Assembly (NCBI RefSeq): GCF_017183135.1
Contig: NZ_JADDXW010000003.1
Coordinates: forward strand, 62,001 to 126,000
Direction: 5' to 3'
Source of the DNA: Aurantimonas marina
GTDB taxonomy: Bacteria; Pseudomonadota; Alphaproteobacteria; Rhizobiales; Rhizobiaceae
DNA: 64,000 bases
The first letter of the stretch is position 1. Each line of letters opens with the position of its first letter. Positions 27,506 through 36,457 of the stretch are shown here, in pieces. The notes below the pieces were generated by a model. That model made no database searches. It worked only from the letters and a program-made list of their open reading frames with translations, and had not been told where the DNA came from. The position numbers and the translations under genes were made by a program.

Positions 27506-28660
27506 GTGCCAAGGCTTGCCATCGATGCGCAGTATCTAACGGACCAGCTGAAGGCGCTTCTCGATATTCCCAGCCCCACCGGCTATACGGACACCGTCGT
27601 TCGCCATGTCGCCAAGGAGCTTGAGCGCCTCGGCCTGACGGTCGAACTGACCCGGCGCGGCGCGATCTCGGCGCTCAGGCAAGGCTCCCGGCGCGCCTCG
27701 GCCCGGGCGATCGTCAGCCATCTCGATACGCTCGGCGCCCAGGTCAAGCGACTGAAGGAGAACGGCCGCCTTGAACTCGTGCCGATCGGCCACTGGTCGG
27801 CGCGCTTCGCCGAGGGCGCGCGCGCCACGTTGTTCACCGACTCCGGCACCTATCGTGGCACGATCCTGCCGCTGAAGGCCTCCGGCCATACCTATAACGA
27901 CGAGATCGACACCATGCCGGTCGGCTGGGATTACGTCGAGCTGCGGGTCGACGCGCTCGGCCGTGATACCCGCGAACTGCAAGCCCTCGGCATCGAGATC
28001 GGCGATACGGTGGCGATCGATCCGCAGCCTGAGTTTCTCGACAACGGCTTCATCGTCTCGCGCCATCTCGACAACAAGGCCGGCGTCGCGGTCATGCTCG
28101 CCGCGATCGAGGCAATGGAGCGCGCCGAGGCGTCGACGCCCGTCGACATGCACTGGCTGTTCACCATCGCCGAGGAGGTCGGCGTTGGCGCCGCCTCGAT
28201 CCTGACGCCCGACGTCGCCTCGATGATTGCGGTCGACAACGGCACCTCGGCGCCCGGCCAAAACTCGTCGGAGTTCGGCGTCACCATCGCCATGGCCGAC
28301 CAGACCGGCCCGTTCGACTATCATCTGACCAAGAAGCTCGTCCGGCTCTGCCAGGAAGAGGACATCCGCTACCAGAAGGATATCTTCCGCTTCTATCGTT
28401 CCGATTCGGCGTCCGCGATCGAGGCCGGCCACGATGTGCGTACCGCACTGATCACCTTCGGTGTCGACGCCTCGCATGGCTACGAACGCATCCACATGCA
28501 TGCGCTGCGCTCGCTCGCCGAGCTCGTCACGGCCTACGCCACATCCCCGGTCGAGATCGAGCGGGATCGCAACCAGCATGCCGGAATCAAGGGGTTCACC
28601 CGGCAGCCGGCGGTCGAGGCGGAGCAGGAGCTTGCCGAGGATTCCGACCCGGCCGAGTGA
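27506..28660 (+). CDS. M42-family peptidase of the NAGGN operon
   Basis: The 384-residue product is a metallopeptidase of the M42/M20-like clan that always accompanies asnO-ngg. Metal ligands are in AIVSHLDTLGAQVK (His, Asp), SRHLDNKAGVAVML (Asp), TIAEEVGVGAAS (Glu-Glu) and the final DASHGYERIHMHAL (His). It starts with GTG 27506 behind AGGAAGG. It may degrade or recycle NAGGN when osmotic stress ends; this role is inferred from the conserved linkage. Confidence 0.9.
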   Translation: MPRLAIDAQYLTDQLKALLDIPSPTGYTDTVVRHVAKELERLGLTVELTRRGAISALRQGSRRASARAIVSHLDTLGAQVKRLKENGRLELVPIGHWSARFAEGARATLFTDSGTYRGTILPLKASGHTYNDEIDTMPVGWDYVELRVDALGRDTRELQALGIEIGDTVAIDPQPEFLDNGFIVSRHLDNKAGVAVMLAAIEAMERAEASTPVDMHWLFTIAEEVGVGAASILTPDVASMIAVDNGTSAPGQNSSEFGVTIAMADQTGPFDYHLTKKLVRLCQEEDIRYQKDIFRFYRSDSASAIEAGHDVRTALITFGVDASHGYERIHMHALRSLAELVTAYATSPVEIERDRNQHAGIKGFTRQPAVEAEQELAEDSDPAE

Positions 28661-28790
28661 GGGCCCGCCGTCCCGCCGGATCTGGGAGGGCGTCGAACCT
28701 TCCTCTGTTCATAAGATCGCCCGACCGCGATAATAGGGAACATCGCGGTTCGGTGTGGAACTGCGCCGTCGACAACAGGGGATGACTGGC

Positions 28791-29207
28791 ATGACATCCG
28801 AAAAGATCCTGGCGCTGGCCGAGGCGTGGTGGCGCGATATCGAGGCGACCGCCGCGGCCCATCCCTCCATCGCGGTCATGGGTCTGGTGCTCGCCCTTTT
28901 GTCGCTTCTTCTGTCGCGAAGCCTGCTTGTGTTCGTCGCCGCGGCGTTTCTAGCCGTTGCCGCCATCCTCGTTACTGAGCCGGTCGTCGACCCGCTCAGA
29001 CGCGAGACCCTCGTCGCCGGATTCTTTCTGGCGATCGTTGCCGTCTCCTTCGTGGCGATGATGCTACGGCTGCGCTTGCGTCAGGCATGCATCGACCTGC
29101 GCCGCGCGGCGGCGGAAGCAAACGAATGGCAAGCCCTCTATCAGGATGAAGTGCGCTGGCGGCAGGCCGGCGGCGACTCGCGAGACCGACTGCCGCCGGG
29201 CGGCTGA
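28791..29207 (+). CDS. small membrane protein with C-terminal coiled coil, end of NAGGN operon
   Basis: The 138-residue product has three hydrophobic segments (SIAVMGLVLALLSLLLS, LLVFVAAAFLAVAAILV and LVAGFFLAIVAVSFVAMML) and a charged, Ala/Glu-rich cytoplasmic tail. I recognise no family. ATG 28791 has AGGGG nine bases upstream; ATG 28782 would be too close to that RBS. It lies 130 bases after the peptidase gene on the same strand, so it may belong to the same transcript, but the gap leaves room for its own promoter. Confidence 0.65.
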   Translation: MTSEKILALAEAWWRDIEATAAAHPSIAVMGLVLALLSLLLSRSLLVFVAAAFLAVAAILVTEPVVDPLRRETLVAGFFLAIVAVSFVAMMLRLRLRQACIDLRRAAAEANEWQALYQDEVRWRQAGGDSRDRLPPGG

Positions 29208-29245
29208 GCCCAATCGCCGCGTCGAGATCCGCTCCAGTCATCGGG

Positions 29246-30538
29246 TCAGGTTTCGGCAGAGACCTCGGCGCGATCGATCGCATCCGTTGCATCGCCCGCC
29301 GCAGCCTCGCTTTCGACCAGTTTCGTCGCCACCGTCGAGGATGCCTTGAGCGTGCGGTGAACCGGGCATTTGTCGGCGATTTCCAGGAGCTTGGCTTCCC
29401 ATTCCTCCGGCACACCACCCTCGATGTGGATGCGGCGGGTGAACTGATCGATCTTGCCGTCGCGCACCCGCTCATCCTCGGTGCAGGTTTCGCAGTCCTT
29501 GAAGTGTATCTTTCGATGCGCGACATCGACCGTGATCCGGCCGAGATCGAGCTTCTTGCGATCGGCGTACATGCGCAGCGTCATCGAGGTGCAGCTCGCG
29601 AGCGCAGCCGACAGGAAGTCATAGGGCGAGGGGCCGCTGTCGAGCCCGCCGACGCTTTCCGGCTCGTCGGACAAGAGCCGATGACGGCCCGCATGCACCG
29701 CGTTCTGAAACTTGCCGCCGAAGGTCTCGCGCACCCCGACATGCTCGATCGCCGTCTCGCCCTGCGGTTGGTCCGGACCGATGTAACGGGTCACCCAGCC
29801 GGCGACGACCTCAGCCGCGAACTCGGCATCGGCGCGCTTCGTCAACAGATGATCGGCACCGTCCAGTGAGACGAAGCTCTTCGGGTGCCGCGCGGCGGTA
29901 AAGATCGCGCTGGCATTGTCGATGCCGACGAGCTCGTCGACCGGCGAATGCATGATCATCAGCGCCTTGCGCATCGTCGCGATGCGATCCGTCAGTTGCG
30001 TGCCGCGGATGTCGTCGAGAAACTGCCGGCGGATCGTGAAGGGACGGCTGGCCAGTTTCACAGCAACCGCCCCCTCCGCCTCGATGTCGTCGACATGGGC
30101 CGCGAACTGTTTTTCGACATGGCTCGCATCGGCGGGCGCCGCGATCGTGACCACCGCCTTGACCTCGGGAATATCCCCGGCGACGGCAAGTACGGCGGCA
30201 CCTCCCAGCGAATGACCGACCAGGATCGCCGGTGCCGCGAAATTGGCCCGGAGGTAATCGGCTGCGCTCTTCAGATCGGCGACGTTGGAGGAAAAGTTGG
30301 TGGAGGCGAATTCGCCCTCGCTGGAGCCGAGACCGGTGAAATCGAAGCGCAGCACGGCGATGCCCTGTCCGGCCAAGCAATTGGCGATGGTCCGAGCCGC
30401 CTGAAGGTCCTTGGAACAGGTGAAGCAATGCGCGAACAGCGCATAGGCGCGCACCGGGCCGAGCGGCAGATCGAGCCGCGCCGACAGGGCGTTGCCGGAA
30501 TGACCTTTGAAATCGAGGCGCAGAATCGAATTTGTCAT
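29246..30538 (-). CDS. alpha/beta hydrolase-OsmC fusion protein
   Basis: The 430-residue product joins two domains. Residues about 1-255 form an alpha/beta hydrolase (nucleophile motif VGHSLGGAA, acid/His regions HSPVDELVGID and LDGADHLL). Residues about 270-410 form an OsmC peroxiredoxin-like domain, with the catalytic Cys in SALASCTSMTLRMYA and a C-terminal Cys in ADKCPVHRTL. OsmC domains reduce organic hydroperoxides; the hydrolase may supply or process an ester substrate. This fusion architecture occurs in many proteobacteria. ATG 30538 is used; the open frame upstream has no domain. Confidence 0.88.
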   Translation of the reverse strand: MTNSILRLDFKGHSGNALSARLDLPLGPVRAYALFAHCFTCSKDLQAARTIANCLAGQGIAVLRFDFTGLGSSEGEFASTNFSSNVADLKSAADYLRANFAAPAILVGHSLGGAAVLAVAGDIPEVKAVVTIAAPADASHVEKQFAAHVDDIEAEGAVAVKLASRPFTIRRQFLDDIRGTQLTDRIATMRKALMIMHSPVDELVGIDNASAIFTAARHPKSFVSLDGADHLLTKRADAEFAAEVVAGWVTRYIGPDQPQGETAIEHVGVRETFGGKFQNAVHAGRHRLLSDEPESVGGLDSGPSPYDFLSAALASCTSMTLRMYADRKKLDLGRITVDVAHRKIHFKDCETCTEDERVRDGKIDQFTRRIHIEGGVPEEWEAKLLEIADKCPVHRTLKASSTVATKLVESEAAAGDATDAIDRAEVSAET

Positions 30539-30769
30539 GTCGGCGAGGTCCCCTCTCTTGCCTTGAACAACGTGAGACGATAGCCGCTTTTCGACCTGAC
30601 CGGCAGGGCGGCTGCGATCACAGGATGCGGAAAACCCGTTTGCTCGCAGATGCGCGCCGCACCTGATCAGACAGGCAGCTCTGTCGCTCGGCCCGCGCGC
30701 TCGATGCACCGTCGGCCGATGCACCTACATGGCTCAGGTCCGCACAAATCTCTCCGATTGGAGGCCACA

Positions 30770-31231
30770 ATGGTCCAACCCGACGATCTCTCCCAGCTCG
30801 GCCATGAGGCCCGACCGGCCTCCTCTCCCGACGAAGCCGTGCTTGAGACCGTGCCTTACGCGCGCGGAGCTGGCGCGCCGGCCATCGTCCGCTTCACCTG
30901 CCCGGAATTCACCTCGCTCTGCCCGGTCACCGGGCAGCCGGATTTCGCCCATCTCGTTATCGACTACGCCCCGGACGAAAAGCTGGTGGAATCGAAATCG
31001 CTGAAGCTGTTCCTGACCAGTTTCCGTAACCATGGCGCCTTCCATGAAGACTGCACCATTGCCGTCGGGCGCCGCATCGTCGAGGCGACGAAGCCGCTCT
31101 GGCTCAGGATCGGCGGCTATTGGTATCCGCGCGGCGGCATCCCAATCGACGTGTTCTGGCAGACAGGCCCCGCTCCCGAAGGCGTCTACCTCCCCGATCA
31201 GGGCGTGCCGTCCTATCGCGGCCGCGGCTGA
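30770..31231 (+). CDS. queF: NADPH-dependent 7-cyano-7-deazaguanine reductase
   Basis: QueF reduces preQ0 to preQ1 in queuosine biosynthesis. The 153-residue product is the short, single-domain type. The catalytic Cys lies in [14 protein letters not shown], and [15 protein letters not shown] followed by HEDC is the QueF signature. ATG 30770 has GGAGG five bases upstream; an upstream open frame to 30650 has no support. Confidence 0.95.
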   Translation: MVQPDDLSQLGHEARPASSPDEAVLETVPYARGAGAPAIVRFTCPEFTSLCPVTGQPDFAHLVIDYAPDEKLVESKSLKLFLTSFRNHGAFHEDCTIAVGRRIVEATKPLWLRIGGYWYPRGGIPIDVFWQTGPAPEGVYLPDQGVPSYRGRG

Positions 31232-31293
31232 GCGGCCGGCCTATCGCCATTGAACGGCGCGCCGCTTCGGCTTAGGACGCCTCAACGGACGCA

Positions 31294-32418
31294 ATGGGGC
31301 AAGGCATGGAACTCGACAGCATCGAAGACGCGATCGCGGCGATCGCGGCGGGAGAACCAGTCGTCGTCGTCGACGACACCGACCGGGAGAACGAAGGCGA
31401 TTTGATCATGGCGGCGTCGAAGGCGACGCCCGAGCGGATCGCCTTCATGATCCGCCACACCAGCGGCATCATCTGCGTGCCGATGACCGCGGAACGGGCC
31501 GACAAGCTGAATCTGCCTCCGATGGTCGCCAACAATCTCGACCCGATGCGCACCGCCTTTACCGTCTCGGTCGACTACAAGATCGGCATGACGACGGGCA
31601 TCTCCGCCGAGGAACGCACGAACACCGTGCGGGCGCTGGCCAACGACAATTGCGCCGGAACCGACTTTCTCAGGCCTGGCCACATCTTCCCGCTGATCGC
31701 GCGGGACGGCGGCGTTTTGACCCGCTCCGGCCATACCGAGGCCGGCACCGACCTTGCCAAGCTCGCCGGGCTGGAGCCAGCCGGCGTGCTCGCCGAGGTC
31801 GTCAACGACGACGGCACGGTCAAGCGCCTCACCGAGCTCGTTCCCTTCGCGCGGGAACACGGGCTGAAGATCATCTCGATCGAGGATCTCATCTCCTATC
31901 GCATCCGGCGGGAATCCTTCGTCACCTGTGTCAAGCAGGAAGCAATGACCGTCGGCGGCATGGCCGCCCAGGTGCGGATCTACGAGACCCCCTTCGACCA
32001 GATGCAGCATGTTGTCGCCGTCTTCGGCGACGTGCGCGACGGCGAGAAGGTGCCGACCCGCATCCACCGCGAGCAGCCGGTGCTCGACCTGTTCGGCCGC
32101 ACCCGCGAGGCAAAGACCTGGGTGGAGGTCGCCGTCGACCAGTTGAAAAGCCACGGGCGCGGCGTGCTGATGCTGCTCAGGACCCCCAATGTCGACGATT
32201 TCGAGACCAGCGACGCCGTGGCGGACCACGCCGACGGCGAGCGCCACGGCAGCGCGCTGAAACGCCAGCAGCGCTGGCGCGAGATCGGCGTCGGTGCCCA
32301 GATCCTGCGCGATCTTCACATCCGGTCGATTTCGGTCCTGGCGACGCACGAACGCGCCTATGTCGGCCTTACCGGCTTCGGCATCGAGGTCGCCGGCACG
32401 ATCCTGGTCGAGGATTGA
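31294..32418 (+). CDS. ribB: 3,4-dihydroxy-2-butanone-4-phosphate synthase with degenerate GTP cyclohydrolase II domain
   Basis: RibB makes the four-carbon precursor of riboflavin from ribulose 5-phosphate. The N-terminal domain (about residues 1-205) has the catalytic DDTDRENEGDLIMAA and RPGHIFPLIARDGGVLTRSGHTEA. The C-terminal part has the GTP cyclohydrolase II fold (EKVPTRIHREQPVLDLFG) but none of the cysteines that bind zinc, so it should not have cyclohydrolase activity. This degenerate RibA-like tail is common in alphaproteobacteria. Start may be ATG 31294 or 31306. Confidence 0.92.
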   Translation: MGQGMELDSIEDAIAAIAAGEPVVVVDDTDRENEGDLIMAASKATPERIAFMIRHTSGIICVPMTAERADKLNLPPMVANNLDPMRTAFTVSVDYKIGMTTGISAEERTNTVRALANDNCAGTDFLRPGHIFPLIARDGGVLTRSGHTEAGTDLAKLAGLEPAGVLAEVVNDDGTVKRLTELVPFAREHGLKIISIEDLISYRIRRESFVTCVKQEAMTVGGMAAQVRIYETPFDQMQHVVAVFGDVRDGEKVPTRIHREQPVLDLFGRTREAKTWVEVAVDQLKSHGRGVLMLLRTPNVDDFETSDAVADHADGERHGSALKRQQRWREIGVGAQILRDLHIRSISVLATHERAYVGLTGFGIEVAGTILVED

Positions 32419-32518
32419 CCGGCGCTCGCGACCAACTCGGCCGGTCGGGCCGAGCCGGCCCGCTGCCCGTGCGCACCGCCTCGATGAACAGCCGCAGCGC
32501 CGACCGACGGAGCGTTGC

Positions 32519-33700
32519 ATGAGACCTATGGAGCGCACCCGCGTCGCCATCATCGGCGGCGGCCCCGCCGGGTTGCTGCTGGCGCTCATCCTTCACCGGG
32601 CGGGGATCGACAGCGTCGTCCTGGAACGCGGGAGCCGCGACGACGTCTTGTCGCGCATGGGCGCCGACATGCTGGAAAAAGCCACCACGGACATCTTGCG
32701 GACAGCCGGCGTCGGCGGCCGTCTCGACCGCGAGGGGCTCGTCCATGACGGGTTCGACATCGCGTGGCGCGGCGAAGTGCTGCACATCCCGCTTCGCGAT
32801 CTGACCGGCAAGACCGTCACCATATACGGCGAAACCGAGCTCACGCACGACCTTTACGACGCGCTCGACGAAGCCGGCGTTCCCGTCATCCACGAGGCCG
32901 AGGACGTCCGGCTGTGGGACATCACGACCGACGCGCCGTTCGTGACCTTCCATACCCAGGACGGCGAGCACAGCCTCGAATGCGATTACGTCGCCGGCTG
33001 CGACGGCTTTCACGGCGTTTGCCGCCAGACCATTCCGGCCGATCTGCTGCGGACCTTCGAACGGGTTTATCCGTTCGGCTGGCTCGGCATCTTCACCCGG
33101 ACGCCGCCGATCCAGGACGAGCTGATCTACGCCCATCACGCGTGCGGCTTCGCGCTCTGTTCGCTCAGAAGTCCGCAATTGTCGCGCTACTACCTCCAGT
33201 GCGACGCCGCCGACGCCATCGCCAACTGGCCGGACGAACGCTTCTTCGACGAGCTTGAGGCGCGTCTGCCGTCGCGGGTTGCCGCTCATCTCAAGCGCGG
33301 TCCGTCGATCGAGAAATCGATCACGCCGCTCAGATCCTTCGTCGCCGAGCCGATGGGCCACGGCCGGCTGTTCCTGGCCGGGGACGCGGCGCATATCGTG
33401 CCGCCGACCGGCGCCAAGGGGCTGAATCTCGCCGTTTCCGACGTCCATTATTTGTCGCGGGCGCTGATCGCCCATTACCGCGACAAGGACGACCATCTCC
33501 TCGACACCTATTCCGAGACGGCGCTCGCCCGGGTCTGGAAGGCCGAGCGCTTTTCCTGGTGGTTCACCTCGATGATCCACATGTTCGAGGCGGATGGCGC
33601 CTTCTCCCAGCGCATCCAGGACGCCGAATTCGACTATCTCGCCGGCTCGCAAGCGGCGCAGACGGCGCTGGCGGAGAATTACGTGGGGCTGCCGTATTAG
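32519..33700 (+). CDS. pobA: 4-hydroxybenzoate 3-monooxygenase
   Basis: The flavoprotein converts 4-hydroxybenzoate to protocatechuate with NADPH and O2. The 393-residue length matches the family (394). Visible are the FAD-binding VAIIGGGPAGLLLALIL, the mid-region CDYVAGCDGFHG and the second FAD motif GRLFLAGDAAHIVPPTGAKG. ATG 32519 is six bases after GGAG. No protocatechuate ring-cleavage genes or PobR lie in the window. Confidence 0.94.
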   Translation: MRPMERTRVAIIGGGPAGLLLALILHRAGIDSVVLERGSRDDVLSRMGADMLEKATTDILRTAGVGGRLDREGLVHDGFDIAWRGEVLHIPLRDLTGKTVTIYGETELTHDLYDALDEAGVPVIHEAEDVRLWDITTDAPFVTFHTQDGEHSLECDYVAGCDGFHGVCRQTIPADLLRTFERVYPFGWLGIFTRTPPIQDELIYAHHACGFALCSLRSPQLSRYYLQCDAADAIANWPDERFFDELEARLPSRVAAHLKRGPSIEKSITPLRSFVAEPMGHGRLFLAGDAAHIVPPTGAKGLNLAVSDVHYLSRALIAHYRDKDDHLLDTYSETALARVWKAERFSWWFTSMIHMFEADGAFSQRIQDAEFDYLAGSQAAQTALAENYVGLPY

Positions 33701-33895
33701 CGACGGTCGTCGCCGCTTCGCTCCCATTCGGGTCTCCGACAACGACGCACGATATCGCCCGCGCCACGTTTGCGGCCGGCGTATGCATTCCCCGACACTG
33801 GCTCCTCCTTCCGCTTCGTTTTGATTCTCTGTCCCGCCCTTAAGCTCCTCGCGAAGCTCGTCGCTGGCGGGCCCCTGCTGCCGCTCTCACGAGCG

Positions 33896-33959
33896 GCGGG
33901 ACGCCGGAGGCGAACCCTCCGACTGTTTTACGTCATACGGTCCGCCTCCGGCATCCCGC
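33896..33959. repeat. intergenic inverted repeat, 17 bp arms
   Basis: Arms at 33896-33912 and 33943-33959 pair with a single mismatch around a 30-base loop that itself holds an ACGTCAT. It lies about 200 bases after pobA. It resembles the mobile palindromic units common in rhizobial genomes; copy number cannot be seen from this window. The surrounding 33701-34704 stretch otherwise holds no convincing gene. Confidence 0.55.
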
Positions 33960-34350
33960 GCGGCGTTTGACCAACCCTTCGACACGGGCGCCCTTGCCTT
34001 GAGTGGGCTCCCGTGCGCTGCCGGCTCTTCGGCCCTTGCGGGGCCTCAAGCGGACCGATCCGCAGACCCCTCATTAGTGGGGGACGGTCCGGCGGAGCAA
34101 AGGGTCGTCCGGGCCGGATGCTTCTCCGGAAGAAGCCCCGTCGCGGACACCGCACCGCCAGGGATTTCTCCCCTTGGCCCAACGAACGATCCCGGTGATC
34201 ATTCGCGCCCGTTCCGTGGGCCGGCGGTGAGGGAAGTATGCGGGAGGGGAAAAGGGTGGGGAGAAAATTTTTGGAGAGGGAGGCTTCTTCCGAAGCTGCG
34301 CAGGCCCTTTGTTCACCATCGACGATGAGGGGCGCCGGCATCCAAACCTC

Positions 34351-34464
34351 GTCATCCCGGCCTTGAGCCGGGACCCATGCCGCGACCTTTATCCCCATCA
34401 AGTCCGTCGACGGATTGGCGGCTTCAGCGGCTTGGAATGGGTCCCGGCTCAAGGCCGGGATGAC
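34351..34464. repeat. palindromic repeat element with 28-bp perfect inverted arms
   Basis: The 28-base arm at 34351-34378 is repeated exactly, in inverted orientation, at 34437-34464. Each arm carries its own hairpin (CCCGGC-N5-GCCGGG). The 58-base middle carries no gene. This kind of doubled palindrome is a REP/RIME-like element of alphaproteobacteria, probably mobilised in trans. Open frames across it on both strands are by-products of the repeat. Confidence 0.7.
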
Positions 34465-34704
34465 GACCACGTTAGACGGTTTCGCCAATCGCCAAGGCTG
34501 AGGATGCCGAGGTGCGAGGCTCGGCGCTTCTCTCCCTTTGTGGGCGAGAGGGGGCATAACCGCCCTTATGTAGCAGATGCACCAAACGGTGCTCGACGCT
34601 GCAAAGGGCTAGACGAAGGGTTCTTCGATGAACCGTCTAGCATTTCGTTCGCAAGGTAGGCTCGCGACTCCACAACCGGGCGCGAGTTCGGTTAGGTGGC
34701 GGGT

Positions 34705-35310
34705 ATGGGCTTCTTCATACGTATAATTCTTGGCGCTGTGGCGCTTTTGTTTGTCGCGCCATTTGCTGCCATGCTGGCAGAACCGTTCTTCGCCGCCTTC
34801 CTTAGTGAAATGGGCATCGACACCGCCCTTTGGGGAAGGCCGGTAGCGATGCTGATTTCCCAGCTTTGGTTTCAACTTCTGGCCGCCGGCGCGACTGGTG
34901 CCGCTATGGGCACATGGCTTCACTGGGGTGCAACTCGCTACGATCGTAAGAAGACCCCCATTCTTACCCAAACGGAACGTGCGGCTCGTTCGGTTTTGAG
35001 GCTTCGATTTTCTGGTCGAACGGAAGCCCCAACAGCCGTTTTTGAAGAAAATATAGCTTCTTGGTTTGCTTACTGGTCTCCGAGCGCTCGCATACACGAC
35101 CAACATGGAAAGCCGCTTCTGGAGGTGCCGGCTTCATGGGCACTCTTCATAGTTTTTGAGCGTGAAGTCGACTATCGTCAAGCTACCGTTTCAGCATCCG
35201 GGGCTTCAGTTGAGCATTGGGAAATTAGGCAGGGTTTACCGTCGTCACTTGTGGTAACTTTCGCACAGACGCTGCCCCCGTGCGATGTCGAGATTGCTAC
35301 GAAATTATAA
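34705..35310 (+). CDS. hypothetical membrane-anchored protein
   Basis: The 201-residue product has two membrane helices near the N-terminus (FFIRIILGAVALLFVAPFAA and LWFQLLAAGATGAAM) and a soluble C-terminal half (from about residue 85) with mixed beta-like sequence ending LPPCDVEIATKL. I recognise no family. The coding sequence is clearly AT-richer than the neighbours, which suggests recent transfer, and it lies between a palindromic repeat and a VapBC pair. The start may be GTG 34696 or ATG 34705. Confidence 0.65.
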   Translation: MGFFIRIILGAVALLFVAPFAAMLAEPFFAAFLSEMGIDTALWGRPVAMLISQLWFQLLAAGATGAAMGTWLHWGATRYDRKKTPILTQTERAARSVLRLRFSGRTEAPTAVFEENIASWFAYWSPSARIHDQHGKPLLEVPASWALFIVFEREVDYRQATVSASGASVEHWEIRQGLPSSLVVTFAQTLPPCDVEIATKL

Positions 35311-35555
35311 TCGGATCACGTCTGAACCGATTGTCTCATAGCACGCTGCCATAACCACCGCCATAAACTTGCCTCGCGATAGCTTGTTCGCGATGTTTGC
35401 TTCTCTTTCCTTTACGCTGATTGCCGCCAGCTTCTCGGCTGGCTGGGCACGGGTCACGCCCTTCCGCGTCAACTCAACCGGCGCGATTGCGTGCCTTGAT
35501 GCAGCAATTGCCCTGGTGGGAACGCATGTCGGCTCGCCATGGCGGCGACCCTTCC

Positions 35556-35948
35556 TCAACTCTCCCAATCTTCCAGTTGGAGGCCTTCGACGCGTTCGAA
35601 CTCGCGCCGGTTGTGCGTGATGAGCGTCAACGATCGCGCCATCGCCTGACCCGCGATGAGGACGTCATAGGGGCCGATCGGCAAACCCACGCCTGCGAGT
35701 TTCGCCCGAATCCTCGCGGCCTGTCGCGCGTCCTCATGATCGAGTTCGAGGATCTGGAACCGCAACTGCTCTACCCGAGCGAGGTTTTCCGCGGCCCGAC
35801 GGCTTTTGTATGCCCCGAAATAGAGTTCATGCGCGACGACGACGGAGATGGCATAACGATGCGGCGGGTGCCGCTTGAGCCTCGCATGAACTTCGGCGTG
35901 GCCTTTCAACGCCGCGATGACCGCGTTGGTATCGAGCAGGAATTTCAT
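35556..35948 (-). CDS. vapC: VapC-type PIN-domain toxin
   Basis: The 130-residue PIN ribonuclease has Asp in [13 protein letters not shown], Glu in [13 protein letters not shown], Asp in [10 protein letters not shown] and the C-terminal [13 protein letters not shown] typical of MvpT/VapC toxins that cleave initiator tRNA. It overlaps vapB by four bases. It is unrelated in subgroup to the other VapC at 10804. Confidence 0.93.
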   Translation of the reverse strand: MKFLLDTNAVIAALKGHAEVHARLKRHPPHRYAISVVVAHELYFGAYKSRRAAENLARVEQLRFQILELDHEDARQAARIRAKLAGVGLPIGPYDVLIAGQAMARSLTLITHNRREFERVEGLQLEDWES

Positions 35949-36187
35949 TCGAAGACGCTGAAATCGCGTTCCTGTTCCTCTGTCGGGCGCGCCTTCGCCG
36001 CGCTCTCGAAATCACCGTCCACGGGGCCGATCAGATCGTCGAGCCACTTCCAGTCCTGCTCCACGGGTTCCAGGATGACGGCGCTGCCGTGCCGCCGGAT
36101 ACGCACGGTCTCGCCGGCGAACCGAAACTCCTTGGGAAGCCGGACCGCCTGGGAACGACCCGACCAGAAGACTTTCGCCGTGCTCAT
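35945..36187 (-). CDS. vapB: VapB-type AbrB-fold antitoxin
   Basis: The 80-residue product begins [20 protein letters not shown], the standard VapB/AbrB swapped-hairpin DNA-binding domain, and has a toxin-binding C-terminus ([16 protein letters not shown]). ATG 36187 lies just downstream of an AT-rich dyad that is probably its operator. The longer frame to 36316 would cover that operator. Confidence 0.93.
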   Translation of the reverse strand: MSTAKVFWSGRSQAVRLPKEFRFAGETVRIRRHGSAVILEPVEQDWKWLDDLIGPVDGDFESAAKARPTEEQERDFSVFE

Positions 36188-36205
36188 TCCAAACCTCCTA
36201 ATGGT

Positions 36206-36224
36206 ATATATCAAAAAGATATAT
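36206..36224 (-). promoter_or_regulatory. operator dyad of the vapBC operon
   Basis: ATATATC-AAAAA-GATATAT is a perfect 7-bp dyad starting 19 bases upstream of the vapB ATG. VapB/VapC complexes repress their own promoter through dyads like this. Confidence 0.6.
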
Positions 36225-36457
36225 TGACTGAGCGATGGCGACAAGCGCCACGACGTCATGGCGAGGAATTTTGGGCCGACCGTCTCGGTAAGAGAAGAGG
36301 CGGCCGCTGAGAGCACACCATCTTGCCGCGCAGGACCTCACATGACGAAAGACTGACCTCTTTTCAGCTTAGAATGCGCAAAATTTCGCCTCGCCTTGTC
36401 GCCGGCTCACGGCTTATGCAGAGTGACTGCAAGCTGTACCTCAACGAGGACGACCAT

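Noticed and set aside
33928-34557. Minus-strand open frame of 209 residues across the palindromic repeats.
   Set aside because: It is produced by the repeat sequence and by GC-rich codon bias; its content is low complexity and the reverse strand is equally open.
35305-35568. Minus-strand open frame of 87 residues in the gap between the orphan membrane gene and vapC.
   Set aside because: It starts with TTG inside vapC without a ribosome binding site, overlaps the end of the convergent gene, and has no recognisable domain; chance frame is more likely, though the 245-base gap is otherwise empty.
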